Below, one piece after another: positions 43,521-51,259 of a DNA stretch of 64,000 nucleotides. The notes below the pieces were generated by a model. That model did no database searches. It was not told where the DNA came from and saw only the letters and a list, made by a program, of their open reading frames with translations. The stretch spans positions 17,178 through 81,177 of the forward strand of contig CALEWY010000034.1 in assembly GCA_937925335.1 (NCBI GenBank). Direction: 5' to 3'. How positions within the stretch are numbered: position 1 is the first letter of the stretch; every line of letters begins with the position of its first letter. The translations under genes and the position numbers were made by a program. The DNA is from an uncultured Acidimicrobiales bacterium (lineage in GTDB: Bacteria > Actinomycetota > Acidimicrobiia > Acidimicrobiales > SZUA-35).

Positions 43521-43565
43521 CTCCCACCGCTACTCAGGCTCAACGTGACCGGCTCGGATGTGATC

Positions 43566-43736
43566 GCTAGCAGGGTGTGAGAAGAATGCCGTCGAGGGTC
43601 AGAGTGCCGAGGCGCCGGTCACGCAAGGAGAGGTTTTCGCCTACTCCCTTGCCGGAATCGGCGGAAAGGTCGACGCAGCGTGTTCGGATGGATCGGTGCT
43701 CTGACGCCGACATGCGTTTTTCAGCACCCTGCTAGC
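43566..43736. repeat. 171-bp structured element with long imperfect inverted repeats
   Basis: The ends GCTAGCAGGGTG (43566-43577) and CACCCTGCTAGC (43725-43736) are perfect 12-bp inverted repeats. Complementarity continues inward for about 44 bp per arm with interruptions, including exact GTCAGAG/CTCTGAC blocks. The loop holds further hairpins (CAAGG/CCTTG near 43624-43650 and GCCG-AAT-CGGC near 43651-43662). It fills most of the 226-bp gap between the HEPN and SDR genes, and its right end overlaps the SDR -10 box. Candidates are a small non-autonomous mobile element, a structured RNA or a terminator-promoter unit. Confidence 0.7.
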
Positions 43737-43738
43737 TT
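43733..43738 (+). promoter_or_regulatory. -10 box of the SDR gene
   Basis: TAGCTT at 43733-43738 lies 8 nt before the ATG at 43747 and is partly inside the right arm of the inverted repeat. Confidence 0.45.
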
Positions 43739-43746
43739 GGCGCGTT

Positions 43747-44502
43747 ATGGAACTCAGCCTCGAAGGAAAAGTTGCACTCGTCACCGGTGGATCCCGCGGA
43801 ATCGGCAAGGCCATCGCGAAGACCTTCGCCGAGGCCGGCGCAAAGGTGATGATCGTTTCCCGCAAGCAGGAAACCCTCGAAGAAGCAGCGGCCGAGATCG
43901 GCGAAGGGTGCCAGTGGCTCAGCGCCAATACCGGCGACGCCGCCTCCGCTGAGGCGGCCGTGGCGGCAACCATCGAAGCCTTCGGGGCGGTCGACATCTT
44001 GGTCAACAACGCAGCGACCAATCCCTACGCCGGCCCGATGATCGATGTCGACACGGCCCGTTGGGACAAGACCATCCTCGTCAACCTCACCGCACCACTG
44101 ATGTGGACCCAAGCCGCTTGGCGGGCCCACATGGAAGAGAACGGTGGCGTGGTGATCAACATTTCATCGGTCGGTGGCCTGTCGACCAGTCCGGTGCTTG
44201 GTGTGTACGACCTCACCAAGTCGGCGCTCATCCACATGACCCAACAACTCGGCGCCGAGCTCGGGCCGAAGGTTCGCGTCAACGCCATCTGCCCCGGACT
44301 GATCAAGACCGACTTTGCCCGGATGCTCTGGGAGGGCGAAGCGGGCGATCAGGTCGCCCAGATGTACCCGCTCAAGCGACTCGGCGAGGTGGAAGACATC
44401 GCCGGCGCCGCGCTCTATCTCGCAGCAGACACCGGCTCGTGGATGACCGGCCAACACATCGTGCTCGACGGTGGTGGCCTCGTCCGGTTCAACGAGGAGT
44501 AG
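43747..44502 (+). CDS. SDR family oxidoreductase, FabG-like
   Basis: 251 residues. TGGSRGIG at 14-21, VSRK after beta-2 (NADP-type), NNAATNPY in place of NNAG, NISSVGG and YDLTK as catalytic elements, then RVNAICPGLIKTDFARMLW and WMTGQHIVLDGGG. The pattern and the NNAATNP variant resemble 3-oxoacyl-ACP reductase-like/secondary-alcohol SDRs frequently linked to lipid metabolism. It has its own promoter immediately after the structured repeat and is followed after 50 bp by the site-2 protease gene, which probably is a separate unit. Confidence 0.92.
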   Translation: MELSLEGKVALVTGGSRGIGKAIAKTFAEAGAKVMIVSRKQETLEEAAAEIGEGCQWLSANTGDAASAEAAVAATIEAFGAVDILVNNAATNPYAGPMIDVDTARWDKTILVNLTAPLMWTQAAWRAHMEENGGVVINISSVGGLSTSPVLGVYDLTKSALIHMTQQLGAELGPKVRVNAICPGLIKTDFARMLWEGEAGDQVAQMYPLKRLGEVEDIAGAALYLAADTGSWMTGQHIVLDGGGLVRFNEE

Positions 44503-44552
44503 CCAGCGCCACGCTCACCGGGGCCCGAGGTGGCACACTGGACGGCCTTCCC

Positions 44553-45761
44553 ATGAACGTTCCAACCTCGATCCGGGTCGGCCGAATCTTCGGCGTCCCG
44601 GTCCAGATCAACCTCAGCATTCTTTTCGTTGCGGCATTTGTCGTCTGGACCGTTGCGTTCCAGATCCTTCCTGCTGTCTATGAAGACTCCGGCACACGAG
44701 ATCGTCTGGCGGCAGCGATCGCCAGCTCGTTGCTGTTCTTCATCTCGATCCTCGCTCACGAGGTCGGCCATGCCGTCGTCGCACGACGCCATGACGTCGA
44801 AACCGAGAGCATCACGTTGTGGTTCCTCGGCGGGGTCGCCAAGTTGCTTCGCCAGGCACCGACCCCTCGTGCGGAGTTTCAGATTGCCGCGGCTGGCCCG
44901 GCTGCGAGCTTCATCATGGCCTTGATCTTCGCCGGGGCGACCTGGCTGACCAATCGATTCACGGGCTGGGAGCTCATGCCGGTCGTGCTCGCCTGGCTCG
45001 CAGCGATCAACCTCCTGCTTGCCGTGAGCAACATGTTCCCGGCCGCCCCGCTCGACGGTGGCCGAGTGCTCACCGCTGGGCTCTGGAAGCGCCTGGGTGA
45101 CGCCGAGCTTGCCCGACTGCTATCGGCCCGATGCGGCATGATCTTGGGCGGTGCGATGACCATCGCCGGCTCGATCGCCATCATGTTCGGACGCTACGGA
45201 TTCGGCTGGCTCTCGATCGTGGTCATGGGCCTCTTCCTTTTGTTCTCCGCTCGCTCGGAAGTGATCGGTGCGGCTGTTCGAGGCCGGCTCAATCACATTC
45301 CGGTTGCGGCGTTGATGACCCGCTACCCCACCCCGCAGCCAGGTTCGCTGTCGGTGGCTCACTACCTCTCAGCGACGGCCAGCAATCCCAACGTGGCGAC
45401 CCCGCTCACCCACTGGGGCCACGAACCGGTCGCCTACGCACTGCCGAACCGCCTCTCGGGCATGGATCCCTTCGCCCAGAGCGTCACGACCATCGGCTCG
45501 ATCGCGATCCCTGCCGATGTCGTACCCAGAGCGTGGTCAACCGAGCCGCTCGGGCGAGTCACCGAACGCCTGGCACAGCTCCAGCCGACGATCGTGGTCG
45601 TTCACGACCCGACGACGGGTGCTGAGATCGGCACCATCTCGAGCGAACAGTTTGGTCAGGCACTCGTGGTTCCCGACTACTGGGGCCGGCTCGCTGAACT
45701 CGTTCGGCTGCCCGAGGATGATCCACGCGGGCCGCTCGTTCCCGGCTCTGGGCGTCGATGA
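44553..45761 (+). CDS. Site-2 protease (M50 family) with C-terminal CBS-like region
   Basis: 402 residues from ATG 44553. Membrane metalloprotease motifs: HEVGH at 69-73 for zinc, and NMFPAAPLDGG with the third ligand Asp at about 168, set in four to six helices. The remaining ~150 residues are soluble (PVAALMTRYPTPQPGSLSVA) and look like a degenerate pair of CBS domains, as in the Rip3-type branch of bacterial S2P enzymes. Such proteases cut membrane-bound regulators such as anti-sigma factors; no such partner is adjacent. Its stop overlaps the following permease start (ATGA), so the two are coexpressed. Confidence 0.92.
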   Translation: MNVPTSIRVGRIFGVPVQINLSILFVAAFVVWTVAFQILPAVYEDSGTRDRLAAAIASSLLFFISILAHEVGHAVVARRHDVETESITLWFLGGVAKLLRQAPTPRAEFQIAAAGPAASFIMALIFAGATWLTNRFTGWELMPVVLAWLAAINLLLAVSNMFPAAPLDGGRVLTAGLWKRLGDAELARLLSARCGMILGGAMTIAGSIAIMFGRYGFGWLSIVVMGLFLLFSARSEVIGAAVRGRLNHIPVAALMTRYPTPQPGSLSVAHYLSATASNPNVATPLTHWGHEPVAYALPNRLSGMDPFAQSVTTIGSIAIPADVVPRAWSTEPLGRVTERLAQLQPTIVVVHDPTTGAEIGTISSEQFGQALVVPDYWGRLAELVRLPEDDPRGPLVPGSGRR

Positions 45762-46927
45762 CCAGCGAGGAGAATCCCACGGTCGATGAGGGCGCTGGGG
45801 GGCAACCCGACCTCGAACCGGGCCTCGGGCCAGATCACGACCACGACCATGACCATGACCATGAAAACATGCCGACCTGGGTCCGTCGGGCGATCGTGTT
45901 GTGGTGGTCGATCCTCGTCGGGCTGTGGCTATCACTCATCGTCGCCCGTGAGCTTCGAGGCTTGCTCGTCCAGCTCACGATCGCTCTTTTCTTGTCCTTC
46001 GCACTCGAGCCGGTCGTGGATCGTCTCAGCCGTCGGGGAATGCGGCGTGGAGTTGCCACCGCCCTCAGCCTGCTCGCTCTCCTCGTTGCGGCTCTCGCCT
46101 TCCTCGGCGCCATGGGGCAACTTGTCGCAACCCAGCTGACCGACCTGATCAAAAACCTTCCCGGCTATCTCACGAGTGGCCAGACCTTCCTACTCGATCG
46201 GTTTGGCGTGGAGGTCGCCGTCGATGACCTCGTCGAGCGTTTCCAAACCGACGGTGACGTCGGCGGCTACGCAACTCGGCTCGCCGACCAGCTGGTGAGC
46301 GCCGGCACGACGGTCGCCAACGTGTTGTTCCAGACCCTCACGATTTCGCTCTTCACCTTCTATCTCACCGCTGATGGGCCTCGTCTTCGTCGAGTGATCT
46401 GCTCGGTCCTGCCCCCTCAACGCCAGGTTGAAGTACTCCGGGTTTGGGAACTCGCCGTCAACAAGACGGGTGCGTATATCTCCTCCCGGTTCCTCCTTGC
46501 ATTGGCAAGCGGTGCATTCCATTGGGTCGTGTTTGCGGTCCTTGGTTTGCCATCGAGCGTCGCTCTTGCGATCTGGGTGGGAATCGTGAGCCAGTTCATT
46601 CCAACCCTTGGCACCTATCTCGCCGGTGTACTTCCGGTGCTGGTCGCCGTTGGTGTCGACCCGTCAAAGGCGCTTTGGGTCATCGCCGCGGTCGTTGCGT
46701 ATCAGCAGGTTGAGAACTACGTGCTTCAGCCTCGAATCACGGCACAAACACTCGACTTGCACCCGGCGGTCTCCATCTTTGCCGTCCTTGCTGGCACCTC
46801 GTTGTTCGGTGCTCCCGGCGCCCTTCTTGCTCTGCCGTTTGTGGCAACGGCCGGCGGATTCATCACGGCCTATATCGAGCGCCATGAAGTGGTCGACTCT
46901 CGATTGACGGGCCACGAGCACGCGTGA
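45758..46927 (+). CDS. AI-2E family (PerM-like) membrane permease
   Basis: 389 residues overlapping the S2P gene by 4 bp. A soluble N-terminus with DHDHDHDHDHEN (about 26-37), a potential metal-binding tract, precedes about seven to eight membrane helices. Family landmarks are LFLSFALEPVVDRLSRRGMRRG, the cytoplasmic YLTADGPRLRRVICSVLP and the C-terminal GIVSQFIPTLGTYLAGVLP and QQVENYVLQPRI. The family includes AI-2 exporters and Na+/H+ antiporters, so substrate is not predictable. Cotranscription with a site-2 protease suggests a shared membrane function. Confidence 0.9.
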   Translation: MTSEENPTVDEGAGGQPDLEPGLGPDHDHDHDHDHENMPTWVRRAIVLWWSILVGLWLSLIVARELRGLLVQLTIALFLSFALEPVVDRLSRRGMRRGVATALSLLALLVAALAFLGAMGQLVATQLTDLIKNLPGYLTSGQTFLLDRFGVEVAVDDLVERFQTDGDVGGYATRLADQLVSAGTTVANVLFQTLTISLFTFYLTADGPRLRRVICSVLPPQRQVEVLRVWELAVNKTGAYISSRFLLALASGAFHWVVFAVLGLPSSVALAIWVGIVSQFIPTLGTYLAGVLPVLVAVGVDPSKALWVIAAVVAYQQVENYVLQPRITAQTLDLHPAVSIFAVLAGTSLFGAPGALLALPFVATAGGFITAYIERHEVVDSRLTGHEHA

Positions 46928-46997
46928 GCTGAATCCGGCCCGATCCGAGAACAGGCCAAACGGGAACAGTACGGCCACGTTCGGTGTTGATGAGGGC

Positions 46998-47357
46998 ATG
47001 TCTGGTTCGTATGTCCCCACCACCGAAGATGCCGTGTCCGTCTATTGGCGTCCCGGTTGCCCTTTTTGTATGTCGCTCGACCGCTCGCTCTCCAAGGCCG
47101 GTGTGCCCATGGACAAGCGAAACATTTGGGAAGACCCCGAGGCCGCCGCGTTCGTGCGATCGGTCGCTGACGGCAACGAGGTTGTGCCAACCGTCGCCGT
47201 TGGAAAGCGGTTCATGGTGAATCCATCGGCCAAGGAAGTTCTCGCTGCGATGGCCGCCGAGGCACCGCACATCAAAGCCGGTGATTCGGGCTCATCCGAC
47301 AACGATGCATCTGAAAGCACCCTCGGACGCGTCACCCGGCGTATATTGGGTTCCTGA
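46998..47357 (+). CDS. Glutaredoxin/mycoredoxin-like protein
   Basis: 119 residues. Thioredoxin-fold start VSVYWRPGCPFCMSLDRSL with a CPFC active site (Cys 21 and 24), and VVPTVAVG supplying the conserved cis-proline. The second Cys and the WRPGC context are like mycoredoxin, which uses mycothiol in actinobacteria. After about residue 88 comes an acidic, Ser-rich tail (AGDSGSSDNDASES) of unknown purpose. Likely cytosolic disulfide/mycothiol-mixed-disulfide reductase. The upstream GAGGG acts as ribosome site. No operon partner. Confidence 0.9.
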   Translation: MSGSYVPTTEDAVSVYWRPGCPFCMSLDRSLSKAGVPMDKRNIWEDPEAAAFVRSVADGNEVVPTVAVGKRFMVNPSAKEVLAAMAAEAPHIKAGDSGSSDNDASESTLGRVTRRILGS

Positions 47358-47471
47358 AGAAACCTTCACCTTCCGACGGCGGGCGTGCTCTCCGGAGCGC
47401 AGTTGCGAGAACAGGTGAATGACTTGATGAAGAAGTCGTTCAACTTCCGTGCTCTGCGATGCCCAACATCT

Positions 47472-47494
47472 GGCGGTCGGTGACGGTTACCGCC
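47472..47494. promoter_or_regulatory. Hairpin in the leader of the ribbon-helix-helix gene
   Basis: GGCGGT (47472-47477) and ACCGCC (47489-47494) form a 6-bp stem ending 26 nt before the start codon at 47521. The rest of the 163-bp gap shows only an 18-codon open frame that ends within this hairpin; I see no firm gene in it. Confidence 0.35.
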
Positions 47495-47520
47495 GCAACC
47501 AAAACAGAAAGAGGCGCACG

Positions 47521-47757
47521 ATGTCGGAAGACACCGGTCGCAAAGCACTCCATGCCTACGTGAGCGATGACGCTCATGACCAGTGGCATGGTTTCGCTGC
47601 CGAACAAGGTGTAAGTGTCAGCGCTGTTCTCGAAGCTCTCGCCGCAGAGCTCGACCTCGACCACGATGAGGCTGAACAGCAGATGAAGGATCGACTTGAA
47701 GGTGTTGTGAAAACAGCCCGCAAGATCGATGCCAAGCGTCGCCGACGTCGGCGCTAG
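47521..47757 (+). CDS. Small ribbon-helix-helix-like protein
   Basis: 78 residues from ATG 47521, preceded by AAAGAGG; an in-frame upstream ATG lacks such a site. The core GRKALHAYVSDDAHDQWHGFAAEQGVS onwards (about 6-44) reads as strand-helix-helix, like CopG/Arc/MetJ DNA-binding proteins (HAYVSDDAHDQW as strand and helix A, VSAVLEALAAELD as helix B). The C-terminus is a highly basic tail ending in RRRRRR, which would bind nucleic acid. It has no toxin partner downstream. It lies just upstream of the first B12-binding regulator. Confidence 0.7.
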   Translation: MSEDTGRKALHAYVSDDAHDQWHGFAAEQGVSVSAVLEALAAELDLDHDEAEQQMKDRLEGVVKTARKIDAKRRRRRR

Positions 47758-47790
47758 ATCGAATCGTCAGATTCAAACCAATCGAAGCGA

Positions 47791-47796
47791 TAGCGT
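47791..47796 (+). promoter_or_regulatory. -10 box of the first CarH-like gene
   Basis: TAGCGT at 47791-47796 lies 8 nt before the ATG at 47805. Confidence 0.5.
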
Positions 47797-47816
47797 CGGG
47801 CCCTATGGGCCCGACG
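47794..47816. promoter_or_regulatory. 23-bp palindrome over the start codon of the first CarH-like gene
   Basis: CGTCGGGCCC (47794-47803) and GGGCCCGACG (47807-47816) are perfect inverted repeats around TAT, so the palindrome spans the end of the -10 box, the expected transcription start and the ATG. It is a strong candidate for autoregulatory operator. Confidence 0.6.
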
Positions 47817-48656
47817 TCTTCGTTTTCGCTCCACGAAGCAGCAGCTGAACTCGACCTTCACTACATGACCGTCTACCGCCACGTTCGCAACGGCCGCCTC
47901 CCAGCAACTCGAACCTCGAGTGGGTGGGAAGTCAGTGCCACCGATCTCGCCACCTACGCCTGCGGTGATCGGCCGGATCGAGACGATCGACGGCGACACT
48001 TCGAGGAACGGCTGATCGCCCATGACGATGCAGCTCTCTGGCGGGTGGTTCAGGGTGAGATGGCATCGGGCAACTCGGCCGCCGACATCCTGCAAGAGCT
48101 GATCGTTCCGAGCCTCGCGTCGATCGGAGCCAGGTGGCAACACGGCGAACTCACCGTTTTGGATGAGCATCAAGCCACGGCAGCGGCCGCGGTCGTCGTC
48201 GCTCGTCTCGGCCCCCACATCCGACGAATCGCTGACGCCACAAGAGCCAAGTCAGGAGCGGATGGGGATCCGGAGTTCGTCGTCGTCGGCGCACCGTCGG
48301 GCGACACCCATCAGCTCGCTCCCTCGATCGTGAGCGATCTTCTCAGGGCGGGTGGGTTCGAAACGATCGAGCTCGGCGCCGATACGCCGGCCGAGTCATT
48401 CGCTGAAGTCGTGAACGAGTGTGCGGCCGACGGGACCGTCGCCGCCGTCGCGATCAGCGTGCACGTCGATATCGAGGACTCCAGCAGCGAGGCTCATCAC
48501 AACGTCAAAGACACGATCGCAGCGATTCGGGCGACAGGAACCAACGCCACCGTCTTCGTTGGCGGTGCTGGTGCCCACGGTGTTGACGCCGCGACGATGG
48601 GTTGTGACTACGTCACATCCGACATCGATCGCATGCTCGAACTCATCTCCAGCTGA
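47805..48656 (+). CDS. CarH/LitR-like B12-binding transcriptional regulator
   Basis: 283 residues. An excisionase/BldC-type helix-turn-helix (LDLHYMTVYRHVRNGRLPAT, about 17-36, with wing SSGWEVSATDL) precedes a helical bundle containing Trp 111 and Glu 121-His 122, the W-x9-EH motif by which CarH and LitR photoreceptors hold adenosylcobalamin. The Rossmann B12 domain follows with GDTHQL (Asp 167, His 169), matching the DxH of the cobalamin lower-ligand motif, though the usual Gly is Ala. In CarH, light breaks the Co-C bond and releases DNA. A light- or B12-responsive repressor is the best prediction. A paralogue lies at 57637. Confidence 0.85.
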   Translation: MGPTSSFSLHEAAAELDLHYMTVYRHVRNGRLPATRTSSGWEVSATDLATYACGDRPDRDDRRRHFEERLIAHDDAALWRVVQGEMASGNSAADILQELIVPSLASIGARWQHGELTVLDEHQATAAAAVVVARLGPHIRRIADATRAKSGADGDPEFVVVGAPSGDTHQLAPSIVSDLLRAGGFETIELGADTPAESFAEVVNECAADGTVAAVAISVHVDIEDSSSEAHHNVKDTIAAIRATGTNATVFVGGAGAHGVDAATMGCDYVTSDIDRMLELISS

Positions 48657-48693
48657 CAGAAATCGCAGGCTCTTCGCTCCATTCCCTAGCGAC

Positions 48694-48714
48694 GTCACAT
48701 CAGGTCTCTACACT
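48694..48714 (+). promoter_or_regulatory. Promoter of the topoisomerase A gene
   Basis: GTCACATCAGGTCTCTA (48694-48710) runs into the -10 box TACACT (48709-48714), 8 nt before the ATG. It matches the VOC gene promoter at 26256-26272 in 16 of 17 positions. Confidence 0.5.
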
Positions 48715-48722
48715 CGGCCGCC

Positions 48723-51200
48723 ATGGCGAACCAGCGGGGAAACCAACCGGAACTCTTGCCCTTTGCGCGAGAGGTGATCGACGTACCCGTCGCCGACGAA
48801 CTCGGCGAATCGTTCCTGGCGTATTCGTTGTCGGTCATCCAGTCACGAGCAATCCCTGATGTCAGAGATGGCCTCAAACCGGTCCAGCGCCGCATCCTCT
48901 ACTCGATGCGCGAAATGCGGCTGATGCCGGATCGCCCGCATCGAAAGTGTGCCCACGTCGTCGGCGACGTCATGGCGAAATATCATCCGCATGGCGACTC
49001 CGCCATCTACGACACGCTCGTTCGACTCGGTCAGGATTTCTCCAAGCAGGTCACCCTCGTCGACCCGCAGGGCAACTTCGGCAGCCTCGATGATCCGCCT
49101 GCCGCCTACCGATACACCGAGTGCAAACTCGCCCCTGCGGCCTTGCACGTGCTCGGAGAGATCGAGGAGGAAACGGTCGACTTCCGGCCCACCTACGACG
49201 GTGAGACCCTCGAGCCCGAATACCTGCCGTCACCGCTCCCCAACCTCTTGGTCAACGGCACCTCAGGCATCGCGGTTGGAATGGCCACCAACATGCCGAC
49301 GCACAACCTCGTCGAGGTGTTCGAGGCCATCAAGCTCGTCATGGCGAAGCGTCGCCCGAAGCCCACCATCGACGAGTTGATGGAAGTCCTTCCCGGGCCC
49401 GACTTCCCCACCGGCGGCATCATCGTTGACGAGGGATTGCGAGAGGCCTACGAAACCGGCCGAGGAACCTTCCGAATCCGAGCCACGGCCGAAGTCGTCG
49501 ACGTGACCCGCAACCGCAAGGGTCTCGTGATCACCGAGCTCCCCTACCTCGTCGGTGTCGAACGGGTCGTGGCCAAGATCAAGGAGTTGGTCAATGCCGG
49601 CAAGGTGAACGGCATCGCCGACGTCAAGAACCTCTCCGACCGCAAGTCGGGCCTACGTCTCGTCATCGAGTGCAAGGGCGGCATCAAACCCGAGCTCCTT
49701 CTTGAGCAGCTCTACAAGCTCACGCCGCTCGAGGAGACCTTCGGCATCAACAACGTGGTGCTCGTCGATGGCGTGCCGACCACCATCGGCCTCTACGACA
49801 TGTGCCACCACTACATCGAGCACCGTCTCGACGTCGTGGTCAAGCGCACACAGTTCCGACTTCGTCAGGCCCAAGAACGCCTCCACAAGGTGGAGGGTTA
49901 CCTCATCGCGATCGACAACATCGATCGTGTTGTCGCCATCATCCGAGGTTCGTCGAACCGGGCTGAAGCTCGCGAGTCGCTCATGTCCGAGCTCACGCTG
50001 AGCGAAATCCAAGCGGAAGCGATCCTCGAACTACGCCTCGCCAGGCTCACCGCACTCGCCTACGACGAACTCGTCGAGGAGAAGAACGAGCTGCTGGTCA
50101 CGATCGGCGACCTTGAGAAAATCCTGGCGTCTGATCAGCGACGCCGCACGATCGTGATTCGTGAACTCGCCGACATCGTCGCCGACTTCGGCTCGGCCCG
50201 CAGAAGCCGGATCATCACGCTGACCGAGCTTCCTGTCCTCGAAGCGCTCGAAGAAGAAGCCATGGCCGACCTGCCGGACGACCCGTGCCTGGTGAGCCTC
50301 TCCGCATCGGGCGTCGTCGGGCGCGAGCCGCTCGGCTCATCCAAGTCCTATTCGCCGAGTCGACACGACGTCATCGACACCGTCGTCGTGTCGACCCTGC
50401 AGTCTCCCGTTGCCGCGATCACCTCGAGTGGACGCATCCTGCGGGCCAACGGCACCGACGTCCCCGAGGTTGGCGGACGCAGTCGGGGCCGCGAAGCCTC
50501 CGAAGTTTTCGGGGCCGATCGGGGCGAAGACATCATCACGATTCTCGACGTTGGTGGCGGCACCGGTGGGGCCGGCGCGAGCACCGAGACGCCAACAACT
50601 CCAATCTTGTTCGTCACCGCGAGTGGCCAAGTCAAACGAACCGAGCGGACGGCACTTGCCGACGTCACGTCGGGCCGAGCCATCATGAAGCTCGCCGACC
50701 GCGACCGCATCGTCGCTGCGATTCCTGTCGAGGCCGACGCACATCTCGTGCTCGTCGCTTCCGATGGCCAAACGCTGCGCACACCGGTCGAGAACATCAG
50801 CGTTCAGGGAGCGAGCGCAAAGGGTGTGGCCGGCATTGGGCTCAAAGGCAAAGCCAGAGTCATCGGAGCCGACGTGGTCCCACCCGAAGAAGCTGCTGAC
50901 GGCATGGTCATCATCGCCGTGAGCGACACGGGCACGGCGAAGGCAACCGCGGTTGCCGAGGTGCCGACAAAGGGACGCGGCACGGGCGGCGTCCGGCTGA
51001 TCAAGTTCAAAGACGAGAGCCGGCTCGAGTACGCCTGGATCGGCGTGCCCGATCGGATCGTTGGCATCGTCGGCCAAACCGATGCTCCGACGAAGCCTGA
51101 AAATTCACCAGAATCCATCGCGATGAAGCCCACTCGTCGCGACGGCGCATGCTCAACAACCCCTCACCGAATTCTGCGAATCGGCACCCTACGGTGGTAG
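48723..51200 (+). CDS. Type II topoisomerase subunit A (topoisomerase IV/ParC-like)
   Basis: 825 residues. The breakage-reunion domain has the active-site Tyr 131 in AAYRYTECKL and the quinolone-region HPHGDSAIYDTLV (Ser 93, Asp 97, the drug-sensitive type). The coiled-coil gate (VVKRTQFRLRQAQERLHKVEG) and six beta-pinwheel blades follow. I find no GyrA box (QRRGGKG), which argues for a topoisomerase IV-like decatenase rather than gyrase. Subunit A precedes B, the reverse of the usual gyrB-gyrA pair, and no dnaN or recF is adjacent, so this is probably the second type II topoisomerase of the genome. The tail after about 780 is unusual and may be non-functional. Confidence 0.92.
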   Translation: MANQRGNQPELLPFAREVIDVPVADELGESFLAYSLSVIQSRAIPDVRDGLKPVQRRILYSMREMRLMPDRPHRKCAHVVGDVMAKYHPHGDSAIYDTLVRLGQDFSKQVTLVDPQGNFGSLDDPPAAYRYTECKLAPAALHVLGEIEEETVDFRPTYDGETLEPEYLPSPLPNLLVNGTSGIAVGMATNMPTHNLVEVFEAIKLVMAKRRPKPTIDELMEVLPGPDFPTGGIIVDEGLREAYETGRGTFRIRATAEVVDVTRNRKGLVITELPYLVGVERVVAKIKELVNAGKVNGIADVKNLSDRKSGLRLVIECKGGIKPELLLEQLYKLTPLEETFGINNVVLVDGVPTTIGLYDMCHHYIEHRLDVVVKRTQFRLRQAQERLHKVEGYLIAIDNIDRVVAIIRGSSNRAEARESLMSELTLSEIQAEAILELRLARLTALAYDELVEEKNELLVTIGDLEKILASDQRRRTIVIRELADIVADFGSARRSRIITLTELPVLEALEEEAMADLPDDPCLVSLSASGVVGREPLGSSKSYSPSRHDVIDTVVVSTLQSPVAAITSSGRILRANGTDVPEVGGRSRGREASEVFGADRGEDIITILDVGGGTGGAGASTETPTTPILFVTASGQVKRTERTALADVTSGRAIMKLADRDRIVAAIPVEADAHLVLVASDGQTLRTPVENISVQGASAKGVAGIGLKGKARVIGADVVPPEEAADGMVIIAVSDTGTAKATAVAEVPTKGRGTGGVRLIKFKDESRLEYAWIGVPDRIVGIVGQTDAPTKPENSPESIAMKPTRRDGACSTTPHRILRIGTLRW

Positions 51201-51222
51201 TTCACTCGCGGGCAGCAGATTG

Positions 51223-51259
51223 ATGGCACAGCTCTAATGGCACAGCTCTAATGGCACAG
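51223..51259 (+). promoter_or_regulatory. Triplicated start region with two four-codon ORFs
   Basis: ATGGCACAGCTCTA is repeated at 51223-51236 and 51237-51250, and the first nine bases recur at 51251-51259. Each full copy encodes Met-Ala-Gln-Leu-stop, and each stop overlaps the next ATG as TAATG. The real gene starts at the third ATG (51251). Ribosomes ending at one mini-ORF could restart at the next. Confidence 0.85.

Noticed and set aside
43566..43736. Integron attC site
   Set aside because: Size and imperfect inverted repeats fit, but the ends GCTAGC do not match the GTTRRRY/RYYYAAC core, and no integrase or cassette array is visible.
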